DNA from: Paludifilum halophilum | Lineage (GTDB): Bacteria > Bacillota > Bacilli > Thermoactinomycetales > DSM-45169 | NCBI RefSeq assembly: GCF_002245355.1 | Contig: NZ_NOWF01000006.1 | Coordinates: forward strand, 62,001-126,000 | DNA length: 64,000 bases | Reading direction: 5' to 3' | Shown here: positions 17,179 to 25,253 of the stretch, piece after piece | Position numbering within the stretch: the stretch's first letter is position 1 | How the letters are laid out: every line of letters starts with the position of its first letter | Program-made: the position numbers and the translations under genes | The notes under the pieces: model-generated | Told to the model about the DNA's origin: nothing | Seen by the model: only the letters and a program-made list of their open reading frames with translations | The model's database searches: none

Positions 17179-18369
17179 TCATCTGTGCGGTTTAAAACCG
17201 AGCAAAATTCGTTTCAGATCCGCCACCTGGCGCAGCCGTTCCAGTACAAGCCGGTCAGCGGCCCGACAGACGGGGAGGTCTTCCTCTCTGGAAAGTTGAT
17301 AGATTTTGAGCAGCATCTCGTAGATGGCCCGGGTTTTCTCCATCACCCGATCCTTGTGATATCCATTCAGCTCATCAGCCACCTGGATCAGCCCACCAGC
17401 GTTCACCAGATAATCCGGTGCATATAAAATCCCCCGTTCATGAAGCGCATCACCATGACGCTCCCGGGCCAGCTGGTTATTGGCGGAACCCACCACCGCC
17501 GAACAGGTCAGCTCATCGATGGTCGCATCGTTGATCACCCCGCCGATGGCACAGGGAGCAAAAATGTCGCAGGGATAACGGTGAACCGTCTTCACATCAG
17601 CGGTTTCCACGGAATCACCATACTCCTCTTTTAATTCCCGAACCCGATCGGTATTGACATCGGCGATAATCAAACGGGCTCCTTCCTCCACCAGTTGAGC
17701 GACCAGCCTCGCTCCCACTTTGCCCACGCCCTGGATCGCGAAAGTCAGGCCCGACAGGTCCGTCGTCCCCCATAAGTGCTGTGCCGTCGCCCGAAATCCC
17801 TGTATGACCCCGTATGCAGTGGGAATCGATGTATCCCCGCTGCCACCGTGAGTGACAGGGAGTCCGACAAAGCAACGGGATTCCCTGGCGGCATGAACGA
17901 AGTCCTCCGGCATGGTACCCATATCGGTTCCGGTGTAGAACCGTCCGTTCAAACCGCCGATAAAGCGTCCGAAGGCACGAAACAGCTCGGGGCTCTTGTC
18001 CGTCAGCGGATCCCCGATGATCACCGCTTTTCCCCCGCCGAAATCGACATCAGACAGCCCGCACTTGTACGTCATCCCTCTGGATAAGCGAAGCACATCC
18101 CGTAAAGCTTCCCCCGTCGTGGCGTAGGGTACCATCCGGCAACCGCCGAGAGCCGGCCCCATCGTGGTATCGTGAATCGCGATAATCGATTTCAACCCGG
18201 AACCCCGATGTCGAAAGAAAATAACCTGTTCGTGACCGTCCTCTTCCATCTGTTCGAACACATCGTCCATCAGATTCGCGGTGCCTTCCCGGGCGGGAAC
18301 CTCCTCCCGGGAAGGTTTTTCCTTTGTCGGATGATCGCTGTTCAGTACTTTCAACGCCATCATTCCCAT
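17179..18369 (-). CDS. Phenylalanine dehydrogenase (Glu/Leu/Phe/Val dehydrogenase family)
   Basis: 396 residues as opened. The substrate-binding segment ALGGCRMVPYATT, with the lysine in GMTYKC and the catalytic lysine region DVDFGGGKAVI, matches PheDH more than LeuDH, which has GGTRMW. The Rossmann loop is IQGVGKVGARL. The protein resembles Thermoactinomyces intermedius PheDH over its length (recalled, not searched). It would convert L-phenylalanine and NAD+ to phenylpyruvate and ammonia. The homologue starts near MxDVFExM, so ATG 18270 (363 residues) may be the true start; ATG 18369 lacks a clear ribosome binding site. The E1-alpha gene follows after 9 bases. Confidence 0.85.
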   Translation of the reverse strand: MGMMALKVLNSDHPTKEKPSREEVPAREGTANLMDDVFEQMEEDGHEQVIFFRHRGSGLKSIIAIHDTTMGPALGGCRMVPYATTGEALRDVLRLSRGMTYKCGLSDVDFGGGKAVIIGDPLTDKSPELFRAFGRFIGGLNGRFYTGTDMGTMPEDFVHAARESRCFVGLPVTHGGSGDTSIPTAYGVIQGFRATAQHLWGTTDLSGLTFAIQGVGKVGARLVAQLVEEGARLIIADVNTDRVRELKEEYGDSVETADVKTVHRYPCDIFAPCAIGGVINDATIDELTCSAVVGSANNQLARERHGDALHERGILYAPDYLVNAGGLIQVADELNGYHKDRVMEKTRAIYEMLLKIYQLSREEDLPVCRAADRLVLERLRQVADLKRILLGFKPHR

Positions 18370-18471
18370 TCATAAGAGATTTCGAATGATTTTGCCGTAC
18401 ATTCGCCCATCCATCCCTTACTATATGCCCGAAGAGAGACGGGAGTTCGCATAAGGACCCCTTCGGTTCAC

Positions 18472-19254
18472 TTATTTTCCAGAAAACCGGGGGAACCGTT
18501 TTTCCACAAAAGCCTGGACTCCCTCCCGAAAATCCGCAGTCTTGCCGGCGATCTCCTGCATCTGAGCTTCATATTCCAGCGCATCGGCCAACCGGGAATC
18601 CACCGCTTGATAAAGGGAACGTTTGATCAATCCCATAGTTTTTGTCGGACCCTGAGCCAGCTGTTGCGCCCAATTCCTCGTTTCTTCCTCCAAACGGTCG
18701 TGAGCGACGAGCCGGTTGGCCAAACCGATTTGAACTGCCTCCTCCGCTTCAATATCCCGGCCGCTCAGCGCCAGATCCATCGCCCGTCCGAACCCGACAA
18801 GCCGGGGTAAAAAATAGCTGGATCCGCTGTCCGGAACCAGTCCGATCCGAACAAAAGCTTCCACAAATTTGGCCCGGTCGGAGATAATCCGCAAATCGCA
18901 TGCCAGAGCCAGGCTGCAACCAGCTCCCGCAGCCACCCCGTTGACCGAAGCGATCACCGGCTTCTCCATTTCAGTGATCGCTTGAACCACCGGATTATAA
19001 CGTTCACGAACGCTGTCACCCAGTGCCATCCGGTCGATATTGGGATCGCGGTCATTGAGATCCTGTCCCGAACAAAAGGCTTTCCCGGCACCGGTGATCA
19101 CGACGGCCCGGACCGCCTCATCTTTTCCGGCTTCCCGGAGAATGGTCAGCAGTTCGCGATTCATCACTTGATCAAAGGCGTTATAAACCTGGGGGCGGTT
19201 GAGAGTAACGACCCCCACACCGGATTCCTTCGAATAAACAACCGTATTTGCCAT
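18472..19254 (-). CDS. Enoyl-CoA hydratase/isomerase, PaaG-like
   Basis: 260 residues of the crotonase fold. The oxyanion-hole segments are AFCSGQDLNDRD and NGVAAGAGCSLALACDLRI, followed by KIGLVPDSG-like VRIGLVPDSGSSYFLPRLVG. The phrases SGQDLNDRD and LVPDSGSSYFLPRLVG are typical of PaaG, the ring-epoxide isomerase of phenylacetyl-CoA breakdown, which isomerises the 1,2-epoxide to an oxepin. CCAAGGAGGAAACATC precedes the ATG. It lies 26 bases after the other hydratase gene and 102 bases before phenylalanine dehydrogenase. General enoyl-CoA hydratase activity remains possible. Confidence 0.82.
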   Translation of the reverse strand: MANTVVYSKESGVGVVTLNRPQVYNAFDQVMNRELLTILREAGKDEAVRAVVITGAGKAFCSGQDLNDRDPNIDRMALGDSVRERYNPVVQAITEMEKPVIASVNGVAAGAGCSLALACDLRIISDRAKFVEAFVRIGLVPDSGSSYFLPRLVGFGRAMDLALSGRDIEAEEAVQIGLANRLVAHDRLEEETRNWAQQLAQGPTKTMGLIKRSLYQAVDSRLADALEYEAQMQEIAGKTADFREGVQAFVEKRFPRFSGK

Positions 19255-19280
19255 GATGTTTCCTCCTTGGAATATTGGAT

Positions 19281-20054
19281 TTATTTCCCGCGAAAACGAG
19301 GCTTGCGCTTCTCCTGAAAAGCTTTCATCCCTTCCCGTTGATCCTCGGTGGCGAACAGGAAATAGAAGAGCTTCTGCTCATAGTCAAGCCCTTCCTCCAC
19401 CGTTGTATCAAAAGACTTGAGTACCGAGCGTTTGGCCAGCCGGACCGCGACAGGCGGTTTGGAAGCCACTTCCCGGGCCAGCTTCATCGCCTCCTCCTCC
19501 AACAACTCCACCGGCACCACCCGATTGATCAATCCAGCATTCAAAGCTTCCCTCGCTGTCATCGACCGACCCGTCAGTACCATTTCCATCGCCCGCGCCT
19601 TACCCACCGCCCGGGAAAGCCGCTGCGTCCCCCCCGCACCGGGCATGACCCCCAGGTTCACCTCCGGTTGACCGAAGCGGGCCTTTTCCGAAGCCAGAAT
19701 CATATCGCATACCATGGCCAACTCGCATCCCCCGCCGAGGGCCGGTCCGCTGACTGCGGCGATTAAGGGCTTGGAAAAGCGGCGGATCCGATCCCACTGA
19801 GCAAATTGGTCTTCCAGCAACATCTCCACAGCGCTCGATTCCGCCATCTCATCGATATCGGCCCCGGCGGCAAAACATTTGGGTCCCCCGGTAATCAGGG
19901 CAACCCGCACCTCGTCGTCCCGATCCATCTTGTCCAACACATCCGCCAATTCCGCCACCAGCTCTTTGTTGAGCGCATTGAGCACCCGGGGACGGTGAAG
20001 CTGAACGCGTCCCACTCCTTCTTTTTGGGAAATGATGAGGTGTTTCGTGTCCAT
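19281..20054 (-). CDS. Enoyl-CoA hydratase, PaaF/FadB-like
   Basis: 257 residues, crotonase fold. CFAAGADIDEMAE and AAVSGPALGGGCELAMVCD form the oxyanion hole. The catalytic glutamates are expected in the latter region and in FGQPEVNLGVMPGAGGTQRL, which is the classic hydratase signature. It should hydrate 2-enoyl-CoA to 3-hydroxyacyl-CoA. AAAGGAGACAACG precedes the ATG. It is the first gene of the six-gene minus-strand cluster, and a cre-like site lies just upstream. Confidence 0.88.
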   Translation of the reverse strand: MDTKHLIISQKEGVGRVQLHRPRVLNALNKELVAELADVLDKMDRDDEVRVALITGGPKCFAAGADIDEMAESSAVEMLLEDQFAQWDRIRRFSKPLIAAVSGPALGGGCELAMVCDMILASEKARFGQPEVNLGVMPGAGGTQRLSRAVGKARAMEMVLTGRSMTAREALNAGLINRVVPVELLEEEAMKLAREVASKPPVAVRLAKRSVLKSFDTTVEEGLDYEQKLFYFLFATEDQREGMKAFQEKRKPRFRGK

Positions 20055-20089
20055 CGTTGTCTCCTTTCATCAACAAGGCATCCCCATCC

Positions 20090-20105
20090 TAAAGCGCTTA
20101 CATTT
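20090..20105. promoter_or_regulatory. cre-like palindrome upstream of the hydratase cluster
   Basis: The sequence TAAAGCGCTTACATTT reads on the minus strand as TGTAAGCGCTTTA. It is one base away from the CcpA cre consensus and also resembles the operators of the inositol region. It lies about 35 bases before the first gene of the cluster, a position suited to repression. Confidence 0.5.
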
Positions 20106-20204
20106 CTCATTTTTATAAAGAATGAGCCGATTGGGATTCCGTGACTATTTTAACAAAAGGGGTGATCGTTTGTCAGTGATGCGCTTTACAGGGATAAAGC
20201 AGAC

Positions 20205-20229
20205 TAAAAGAAAAAGCCCCGTAAGGGCT
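20205..20229 (-). terminator. Terminator downstream of the AbrB-like gene
   Basis: On the minus strand AGCCC pairs with GGGCT around a short TTAC-G loop, followed by TTTTTCTTTT. It is a short stem but has a good T tract. Confidence 0.6.
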
Positions 20230-20263
20230 CTCGGCTGTTAATCATTTAACGGGCTGTAGGATC

Positions 20264-20323
20264 GGAACCGGTTGTCCCCCGCTTCTGAATCCGGTTAAAG
20301 ACAACGGGCGAAAAACCGGTTCC
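20264..20323. repeat. Inverted repeat between the AbrB-like gene and its terminator
   Basis: GGAACCGGTT (20264-20273) and AACCGGTTCC (20314-20323) form a perfect 10-bp inverted repeat. Inside it, TTGTC and GACAA are a second nested pair. The structure would lie in the 3' untranslated part of the AbrB-like transcript. Its function is unknown. Confidence 0.45.
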
Positions 20324-20364
20324 TCCCTACTCCCTTTATCAACAGCCTCCTCACGGGTCGATCG

Positions 20365-20613
20365 CTAGGATACGTGGGTTCGGGTCTCTTCCAGACACCC
20401 TTCACAGATGATTTTTCCTTTAAAATAGAACAGCTTGTCCTTGGAATCACAAAAGACGCAGGAAGGGTTATATTTCTGAAGAACGATGTTATCTCCGTTC
20501 ACAAATATCTCCACTCCGTCATGAGGGTTGATATTCATCGTGTCCCGGAGTTCCTTCGGCAAAACAATACGTCCAAGATGATCCACTTTACGTACAATCC
20601 CGATACCTTTCAT
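20365..20613 (-). CDS. AbrB-family transition-state regulator with C-terminal CxxC pairs
   Basis: 82 residues from ATG 20613, which has GGGGGAA 6 bases upstream; the frame opens 16 codons earlier without a ribosome binding site. The N-terminal 45 residues are the swapped-hairpin AbrB DNA-binding domain (GIVRKVDHLGRIVLPKELR). The C-terminus differs from B. subtilis AbrB: CVFCDSKDKLFYF followed by CEGC gives two CxxC pairs, probably a zinc ribbon that mediates multimerisation or sensing. It likely represses post-exponential genes. Confidence 0.85.
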   Translation of the reverse strand: MKGIGIVRKVDHLGRIVLPKELRDTMNINPHDGVEIFVNGDNIVLQKYNPSCVFCDSKDKLFYFKGKIICEGCLEETRTHVS

Positions 20614-20705
20614 CGCTGTTCCCCCGATACTCGTCATTTCGGGAGATGTCGGCTCACACATTACGAGGAGAGGAGGTTCGACAAAGGTAACGGTGTTTGG
20701 AAGCC

Positions 20706-21869
20706 TTACTGTTCGTTTTCGACATCGCTCTGTTGATCCCGGTCTTCGCCATCGTCGGGATCACGGGTGCCGTCCTGCTGCTCGTCCTTTGAATCGTCGG
20801 AATCGGAAGGATCCTTTTCAGGATCCTCCTCGGGCGGTTGTGGTTCCTCTTCGGGTTCCTCCGGTTTGGAAGATGAATCGTCGGAATCATCGCCGTTACC
20901 GGAGGATCCTTCTTCCTGATCAGGCGGTGAAGAAGAATCGGATTCTTCCTGCTCCTCTTCCTTCGAATTCTCTTCTTTATTTTCATTGTCGGGATCCTCT
21001 TTGGAAGGATCACCGGGTTCCTGTTCTTCGTCGGCTGACTCTTTTTCTTCCTTTTCTTCTTTTTGGTCTTCATCTTCCAATTCCGCGATCCACTCTTCCC
21101 ACTCCCCGTCCGACGGTGGATTGCGCAGGACCGGGGAAATATCGATACGGGCCATCAAATCGTTGATGGACAACCGGGACAACTCTTCCGGCTGGATCGT
21201 CTTTCCTTCCCGTTTCCCCAACAGCCAAACGGCGTATTTCGCTGGAGAAATCCCCTTTTCTTCCGCTCTCGTCTTGACCGAGCCGGGCAGTGAAAGGGTG
21301 GAAACGTCCAAGTCGGTCCGATGGAGCTCAGGGTCCTCTTCCAACGTCTGCTTGATGTGGTGCAATGTATCATCGGTCGGCTTCACCGGCGGGTTGTTGG
21401 AAGATACCCGGGAGACGAGAACCCGCTCCTTCGGCTGAACGACCCCGGTGCTTTGGGCCCGGGACAGAACCTCCACCACGAACTGATCGACTTGGTCCCC
21501 TTCCCAATCCATTCCGGTAAGCAACTGCTTGCCCGATTGGTTCAGAGGCCGGACCTGGATCACTTCGTTTTTCTCGTTCAACCCCAACTCCAAACTCGGG
21601 TTGAGATCGAGGTAAACATAGGTTTCCGCCTGGGCTTGTGACGGACCGAGTAACGGAAGCATCAGAAAGAAAGCGATCACCGCCGCCGCTAACCCTCCCG
21701 CCATCCAGGTGCGCCGACTCCGGTAGACCGGATTTTGTTCCGGAGAAAAACGAATTTCATCCCCGGGTTGTACATCGCCTCTCCGACGCGATACCTTCAG
21801 GAACTCACCGTCCGGTGTCATGACTACCCAATGCCGCCGACCGACTTCCATGACAATCCCCTTCCGCAC
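20706..21869 (-). CDS. rsgI: Anti-sigma-I factor RsgI family protein
   Basis: About 388 residues. The RsgI_N domain is at 1-50 (RKGIVMEVGRRHWVVMTPDGEF...), with one membrane segment near 57-78 and the conserved juxtamembrane domain YVYLDLNPSLELGLNEKNE. The tail of about 130 residues is almost entirely Glu/Asp/Ser/Pro. No carbohydrate-binding or catalytic module, as in clostridial RsgIs, is present. It should hold SigI at the membrane. GTG 21869 has AAGGGGGG 8 bases upstream; the frame opens at GTG 21878, too close to that site. It overlaps the end of sigI by 65 bases, so the two are translationally coupled. Confidence 0.9.
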   Translation of the reverse strand: MRKGIVMEVGRRHWVVMTPDGEFLKVSRRRGDVQPGDEIRFSPEQNPVYRSRRTWMAGGLAAAVIAFFLMLPLLGPSQAQAETYVYLDLNPSLELGLNEKNEVIQVRPLNQSGKQLLTGMDWEGDQVDQFVVEVLSRAQSTGVVQPKERVLVSRVSSNNPPVKPTDDTLHHIKQTLEEDPELHRTDLDVSTLSLPGSVKTRAEEKGISPAKYAVWLLGKREGKTIQPEELSRLSINDLMARIDISPVLRNPPSDGEWEEWIAELEDEDQKEEKEEKESADEEQEPGDPSKEDPDNENKEENSKEEEQEESDSSSPPDQEEGSSGNGDDSDDSSSKPEEPEEEPQPPEEDPEKDPSDSDDSKDEQQDGTRDPDDGEDRDQQSDVENEQ

Positions 21870-22638
21870 AATTACCACCCCCCTTCATGTCGATGGGTAA
21901 GTCGAGGTATTCCCGCATTAAGGGCAAATCCTCAACAATTACCAAGACGAGAGCGATCAAATACGTCCGGTGGCGCTTCAGCGTTCGACGGTGACACCCT
22001 ACTCGCTCCGCAAACTCCTTCTTGATTCTTTTTCCTCGAAAAAACTGTTCCCTCAAATCTTTCTCAGCGGCGATTCTGCAAGCGATCTTCAACATATCCT
22101 CCCGCGTGTCCCGATGTTTGGGAGAGACGTGGACTAAGTCCCTAATGCGGATTTTGTACCGGTTTAACGCCTCAGCGAATTGAGCCAGTTCGCTGCGCCG
22201 CATTTCCGCCAGCTCCCTCTCCCGATACCGGGCGAAGGATTGGGCAATCACTTCCGGATAATGGGACTCATTCTCCTTGGATCCGGGAGGAACCAACGGC
22301 AACTGGTTTTGATGTTTTTGCTCCCGCCGGTAATAGTCGGCCAGACGTCGCTGTACAACCATATAGGCGAACGTGAGAAATGAAGAGGGCTGATCTGGTT
22401 CGTAACGGCTGATCGCTTCATTAAACCCCGACAGCGCGATCGAAAACTCATCATCCTGGTTCGTAACAGGGCGCTTGCAGATTCGGGAGGCGATTTTCTT
22501 GATGTATGTCTGGTGTTCGCCCAGCAGTTCTTCTCGATACTCGGATGATGAATCAGTCTGGGCTTTCAGTACGCGCTCTTCCAATTCGCGTTTTTTTCGG
22601 TATCGATCACCGTCCCCCGGAACGTGCAATGCCGACAC
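21805..22638 (-). CDS. sigI: RNA polymerase sigma factor SigI
   Basis: 277 residues. Region 2 shows DDEFSIALSGFNEAISRYEP followed by FLTFAYMVVQRRLADYYRRE. The C-terminal domain carries the HTH-like FAERVGCHRRTLKRHRTYLIA. This organisation is specific to the SigI branch of the sigma-70 family, used in heat and envelope stress. The last 30 or so residues (after EYLDLPIDM) are unusual and are encoded in the part overlapping rsgI. AGGGAGAGGTG lies 6 bases before the ATG. Confidence 0.93.
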   Translation of the reverse strand: MSALHVPGDGDRYRKKRELEERVLKAQTDSSSEYREELLGEHQTYIKKIASRICKRPVTNQDDEFSIALSGFNEAISRYEPDQPSSFLTFAYMVVQRRLADYYRREQKHQNQLPLVPPGSKENESHYPEVIAQSFARYRERELAEMRRSELAQFAEALNRYKIRIRDLVHVSPKHRDTREDMLKIACRIAAEKDLREQFFRGKRIKKEFAERVGCHRRTLKRHRTYLIALVLVIVEDLPLMREYLDLPIDMKGGGNCAEGDCHGSRSAALGSHDTGR

Positions 22639-22819
22639 CTCTCCCTACTTTATATATTCGAACCTTTGCCCGTTTTTTTGTCCGTTTGGGGCTGATTCCT
22701 ATGTAAAGTCAACGTAGGGTCCAGCGATCGAACGTACATAAAGGAGTATAAGAACAGGAAAGATAAAGAAAAAAGATCCCCGATCAAGCATATGGATCCT
22801 ACCTAAGGAGGTTTTCAGC

Positions 22820-23005
22820 ATGGGGGAAGCCCCCGACCACCGAAAAAAAGAAAAAAGTCCGCAAGTCGCTCCGGGAATGGACGATGAAGCCATAAAGGCC
22901 GATGCCACAGCCGAAGAAATCCGCCGCGGAGATTTCACCTCCGTCACCCGGTTGGAAAGAGAACCGAACCGCCGCAACACGGCGATCGATAATGAAAACG
23001 ACTAA
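22820..23005 (+). CDS. Small hydrophilic protein, 61 residues
   Basis: Not recognised. A textbook AAGGAGG lies 8 bases before the ATG, and a strong terminator follows 66 bases after the stop. Both argue for a real gene. The product is hydrophilic and charged (starts MGEAPDHRKKEKS, then DDEAIKADATAEEIRRGDFT), and is probably disordered at its N-terminus. It diverges from sigI. Confidence 0.7.
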   Translation: MGEAPDHRKKEKSPQVAPGMDDEAIKADATAEEIRRGDFTSVTRLEREPNRRNTAIDNEND

Positions 23006-23070
23006 TCGACATGCTTCAACTCGACGAAAACCGGAACCCCGAAACGATTCAGAAAACGACCGATTTTCGA

Positions 23071-23102
23071 AAAGAGCCCGCTCTCCGAAACGGGCTCTTT
23101 CT
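23071..23102. terminator. Terminator of the small gene at 22820
   Basis: AAAGAGCCCG (23071-23080) pairs with CGGGCTCTTT (23091-23100) over a 10-base loop. It is A-rich before and T-rich after, so could serve both strands. Confidence 0.85.
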
Positions 23103-23142
23103 ATATGCAAACCCTCTCGTTATTGTAACACGACCCGTGCCG

Positions 23143-25095
23143 TCATTTCACTGCTGAACGTTGAACAACTTTCACCGCTTCCGGATTTTCCAGGGAGGAT
23201 AGATCTCCGGCATCCCGGCCGGTGTAAGCCGCCTTGATCGCGCGGCGCAAAATCTTCCCGTTTCGCGTCTTGGGCAACTCTTTCACAAAGTAAACCGCTT
23301 TCGGTCTGAGAGCCTTCCCCAGATTCTTGGCAACGGAGCCGATCAGCTCCAAACGCAAGTCTTCACTCTCCCGGGCCTTTGGATTGAGAACGACAAAACA
23401 AACCGCCGCTTCCCCTTTATCCGAATCCGGCACCCCGATCGTCGCCGCTTCTGCAACCTCGGGATGATCCACAAGGACGGACTCCACTTCTGCCGGACCC
23501 AGCCTTTTTCCGGCAATCTTCAGTGTATCATCGGATCGGCCCGTAATGTACCAATACCCTTCTTCATCTGTTTCCACCCAGTCTCCATGCACCCAGCAAT
23601 TGGGCCACCGGCTCCAATAAGTGTTCTCATACCGCTCCGGGTCTCCCCAGAAGCCGCGGGTCATTCCCACCCAGGGTTGCCGCATCACCAGTTCCCCTAC
23701 TTCACCGCGGACGGAGTTCCCCTTTTCATCGACGATGTCCGCATCCATTCCCGGCATCGGCCCATTGAAGGAACAGGGAGCGATTGGTTCCATCAAGTTA
23801 CTAGATAGAATACCGCCGGAAATCTCCGTCCCCCCTGAATAATTCCAAATGGGAACACGCTTTTTTCCCACTGTTTCAAACAGCCACTGCCAAGGCTCCG
23901 GATTCCACGGTTCTCCTGTCGATCCGAAAACCCGAAGGGAGGTAAGATCGTGACGGTTGACCCATTCCTCTCCATGCTTCATCAGCGCCCGAACCACCGT
24001 CGGGGAAATTCCCAGGTGAGTCACTCCGTGATCGGCAACCACCTGCCACAGGCGGTCCGGTTCCGGGTAATCCGGTGTTCCCTCAAACAAAACCATGGTA
24101 CTGCCGGACAACAGCGTCCCGAATACCATCCAGGGGCCCATCATCCAACCCATATCCGTCATCCAAAACAGGGTGTCACCGACCCTCAAATCCATTCCGT
24201 AACCGGCGTCAAAAGCGGCTTTCACCGGAAATCCGGCATGAATGTGGACAGTCCCTTTAGGGCGCCCCGTCGTCCCTGAAGTATAAATAATCATAAAGGG
24301 ATCATCAGCGTCGGCATGCACCGGTGGAAGCGCTTTCGATTCCGTCATCAATTGATCCCAGTCGACATCCCGCTCTCCGTTTTCCGGTATATCCCGCCCC
24401 AAACGTCGAACGACAACCACTTTTTCCACACTGGGGGACAGATCTGCCGCTCGATCCGCTTCTTCCTTCATTTTGATCGCTTTTCCCCGGCGTAAAAATC
24501 CGTCGGCGGTCACCAGAACTTTGGCTCGACAGTCCCGTAGCCTGGCGGCGACAGCCTCCGCACCGTATCCCGAGAAACAGGGAGTGAAAACCGCTCCGAT
24601 CCGGGCCGCCGCCAGCATAGCGATCACGTTTTCCACGACCATGGGCAGATAGATAGCAATCCGATCCCCGTATTGCACACCCAACCGGGTCAGTCCTCTC
24701 GCAAAACGGTTGACCGCATTCTGAAGTTCGCGGTACGTCCATTTGCGAACCTCTCCATCATCCCCTTCCCAGACGACTGCTAACCGGTTCCGGGAGGAAG
24801 AGGCTTTGGCAAAGCGGTCCACACAGTTATGGGAAATATTGAGTTTACCGTCGACAAACCAGCGGGACCAAGGAACCCCGTCAGAGGAATCCAGCACTTG
24901 GCGGTAGGGATGAAACCATTCCAGCTCCAGATCCCGAATGACTTCCTCCCAAAACCAGGGCGTATTTCTTACGGATCGCTGGTAAAATTCATCGTAGTCC
25001 GTGATGCCGTTTTTCTCCATCAGTTGGAACATTCTCATTTTTTTCTTCATTTCATCCGTGGGAAACCAGACTGCTTTCCTTACCATTGCCGTCAC
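23143..25095 (-). CDS. AMP-binding acyl-CoA synthetase (acetyl-/acetoacetyl-CoA synthetase-like)
   Basis: 650 residues of the ANL superfamily. The P-loop is IIYTSGTTGRPKGTVHIH, the A5 motif NYSGGTEISGG, the hinge region YWYITGRSDDTLKIAGKRLG, and the C-terminal catalytic lysine sits in KTRNGKILRRA. Length and the N-terminal ACS-type extension place it near acetyl-CoA synthetase, but the acyl pocket cannot be read, so propionate or other short acids remain possible. It stands alone on the minus strand between a terminator and a divergent esterase. Confidence 0.9.
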   Translation of the reverse strand: MTAMVRKAVWFPTDEMKKKMRMFQLMEKNGITDYDEFYQRSVRNTPWFWEEVIRDLELEWFHPYRQVLDSSDGVPWSRWFVDGKLNISHNCVDRFAKASSSRNRLAVVWEGDDGEVRKWTYRELQNAVNRFARGLTRLGVQYGDRIAIYLPMVVENVIAMLAAARIGAVFTPCFSGYGAEAVAARLRDCRAKVLVTADGFLRRGKAIKMKEEADRAADLSPSVEKVVVVRRLGRDIPENGERDVDWDQLMTESKALPPVHADADDPFMIIYTSGTTGRPKGTVHIHAGFPVKAAFDAGYGMDLRVGDTLFWMTDMGWMMGPWMVFGTLLSGSTMVLFEGTPDYPEPDRLWQVVADHGVTHLGISPTVVRALMKHGEEWVNRHDLTSLRVFGSTGEPWNPEPWQWLFETVGKKRVPIWNYSGGTEISGGILSSNLMEPIAPCSFNGPMPGMDADIVDEKGNSVRGEVGELVMRQPWVGMTRGFWGDPERYENTYWSRWPNCWVHGDWVETDEEGYWYITGRSDDTLKIAGKRLGPAEVESVLVDHPEVAEAATIGVPDSDKGEAAVCFVVLNPKARESEDLRLELIGSVAKNLGKALRPKAVYFVKELPKTRNGKILRRAIKAAYTGRDAGDLSSLENPEAVKVVQRSAVK

Positions 25096-25253
25096 CCCGT
25101 TTTATGGACGTTCCCCTTTATTTTAAATCGGAGTTGCAAGGCCGTCAAAAAATAGATTTTCTTCGGAAAGATGTATCCCCCGTTGATTTTTTCGTTTTTT
25201 CCGGGTCACGAAGCCAAAAAATTGGGGTACAATAGTCAACACGGTAAAAAAGA

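Noticed and set aside
21063-21878. Repeats in the GAA/TCC-rich 3' part of rsgI read as a CRISPR or microsatellite
   Set aside because: They are simply codons for Glu/Asp/Ser in the acidic tail, without fixed unit length.
22639-22720. SigI-dependent autoregulatory promoter before sigI
   Set aside because: A CCCC and a CGAA element exist, but the 27-base spacing does not fit what I know of SigI promoters.
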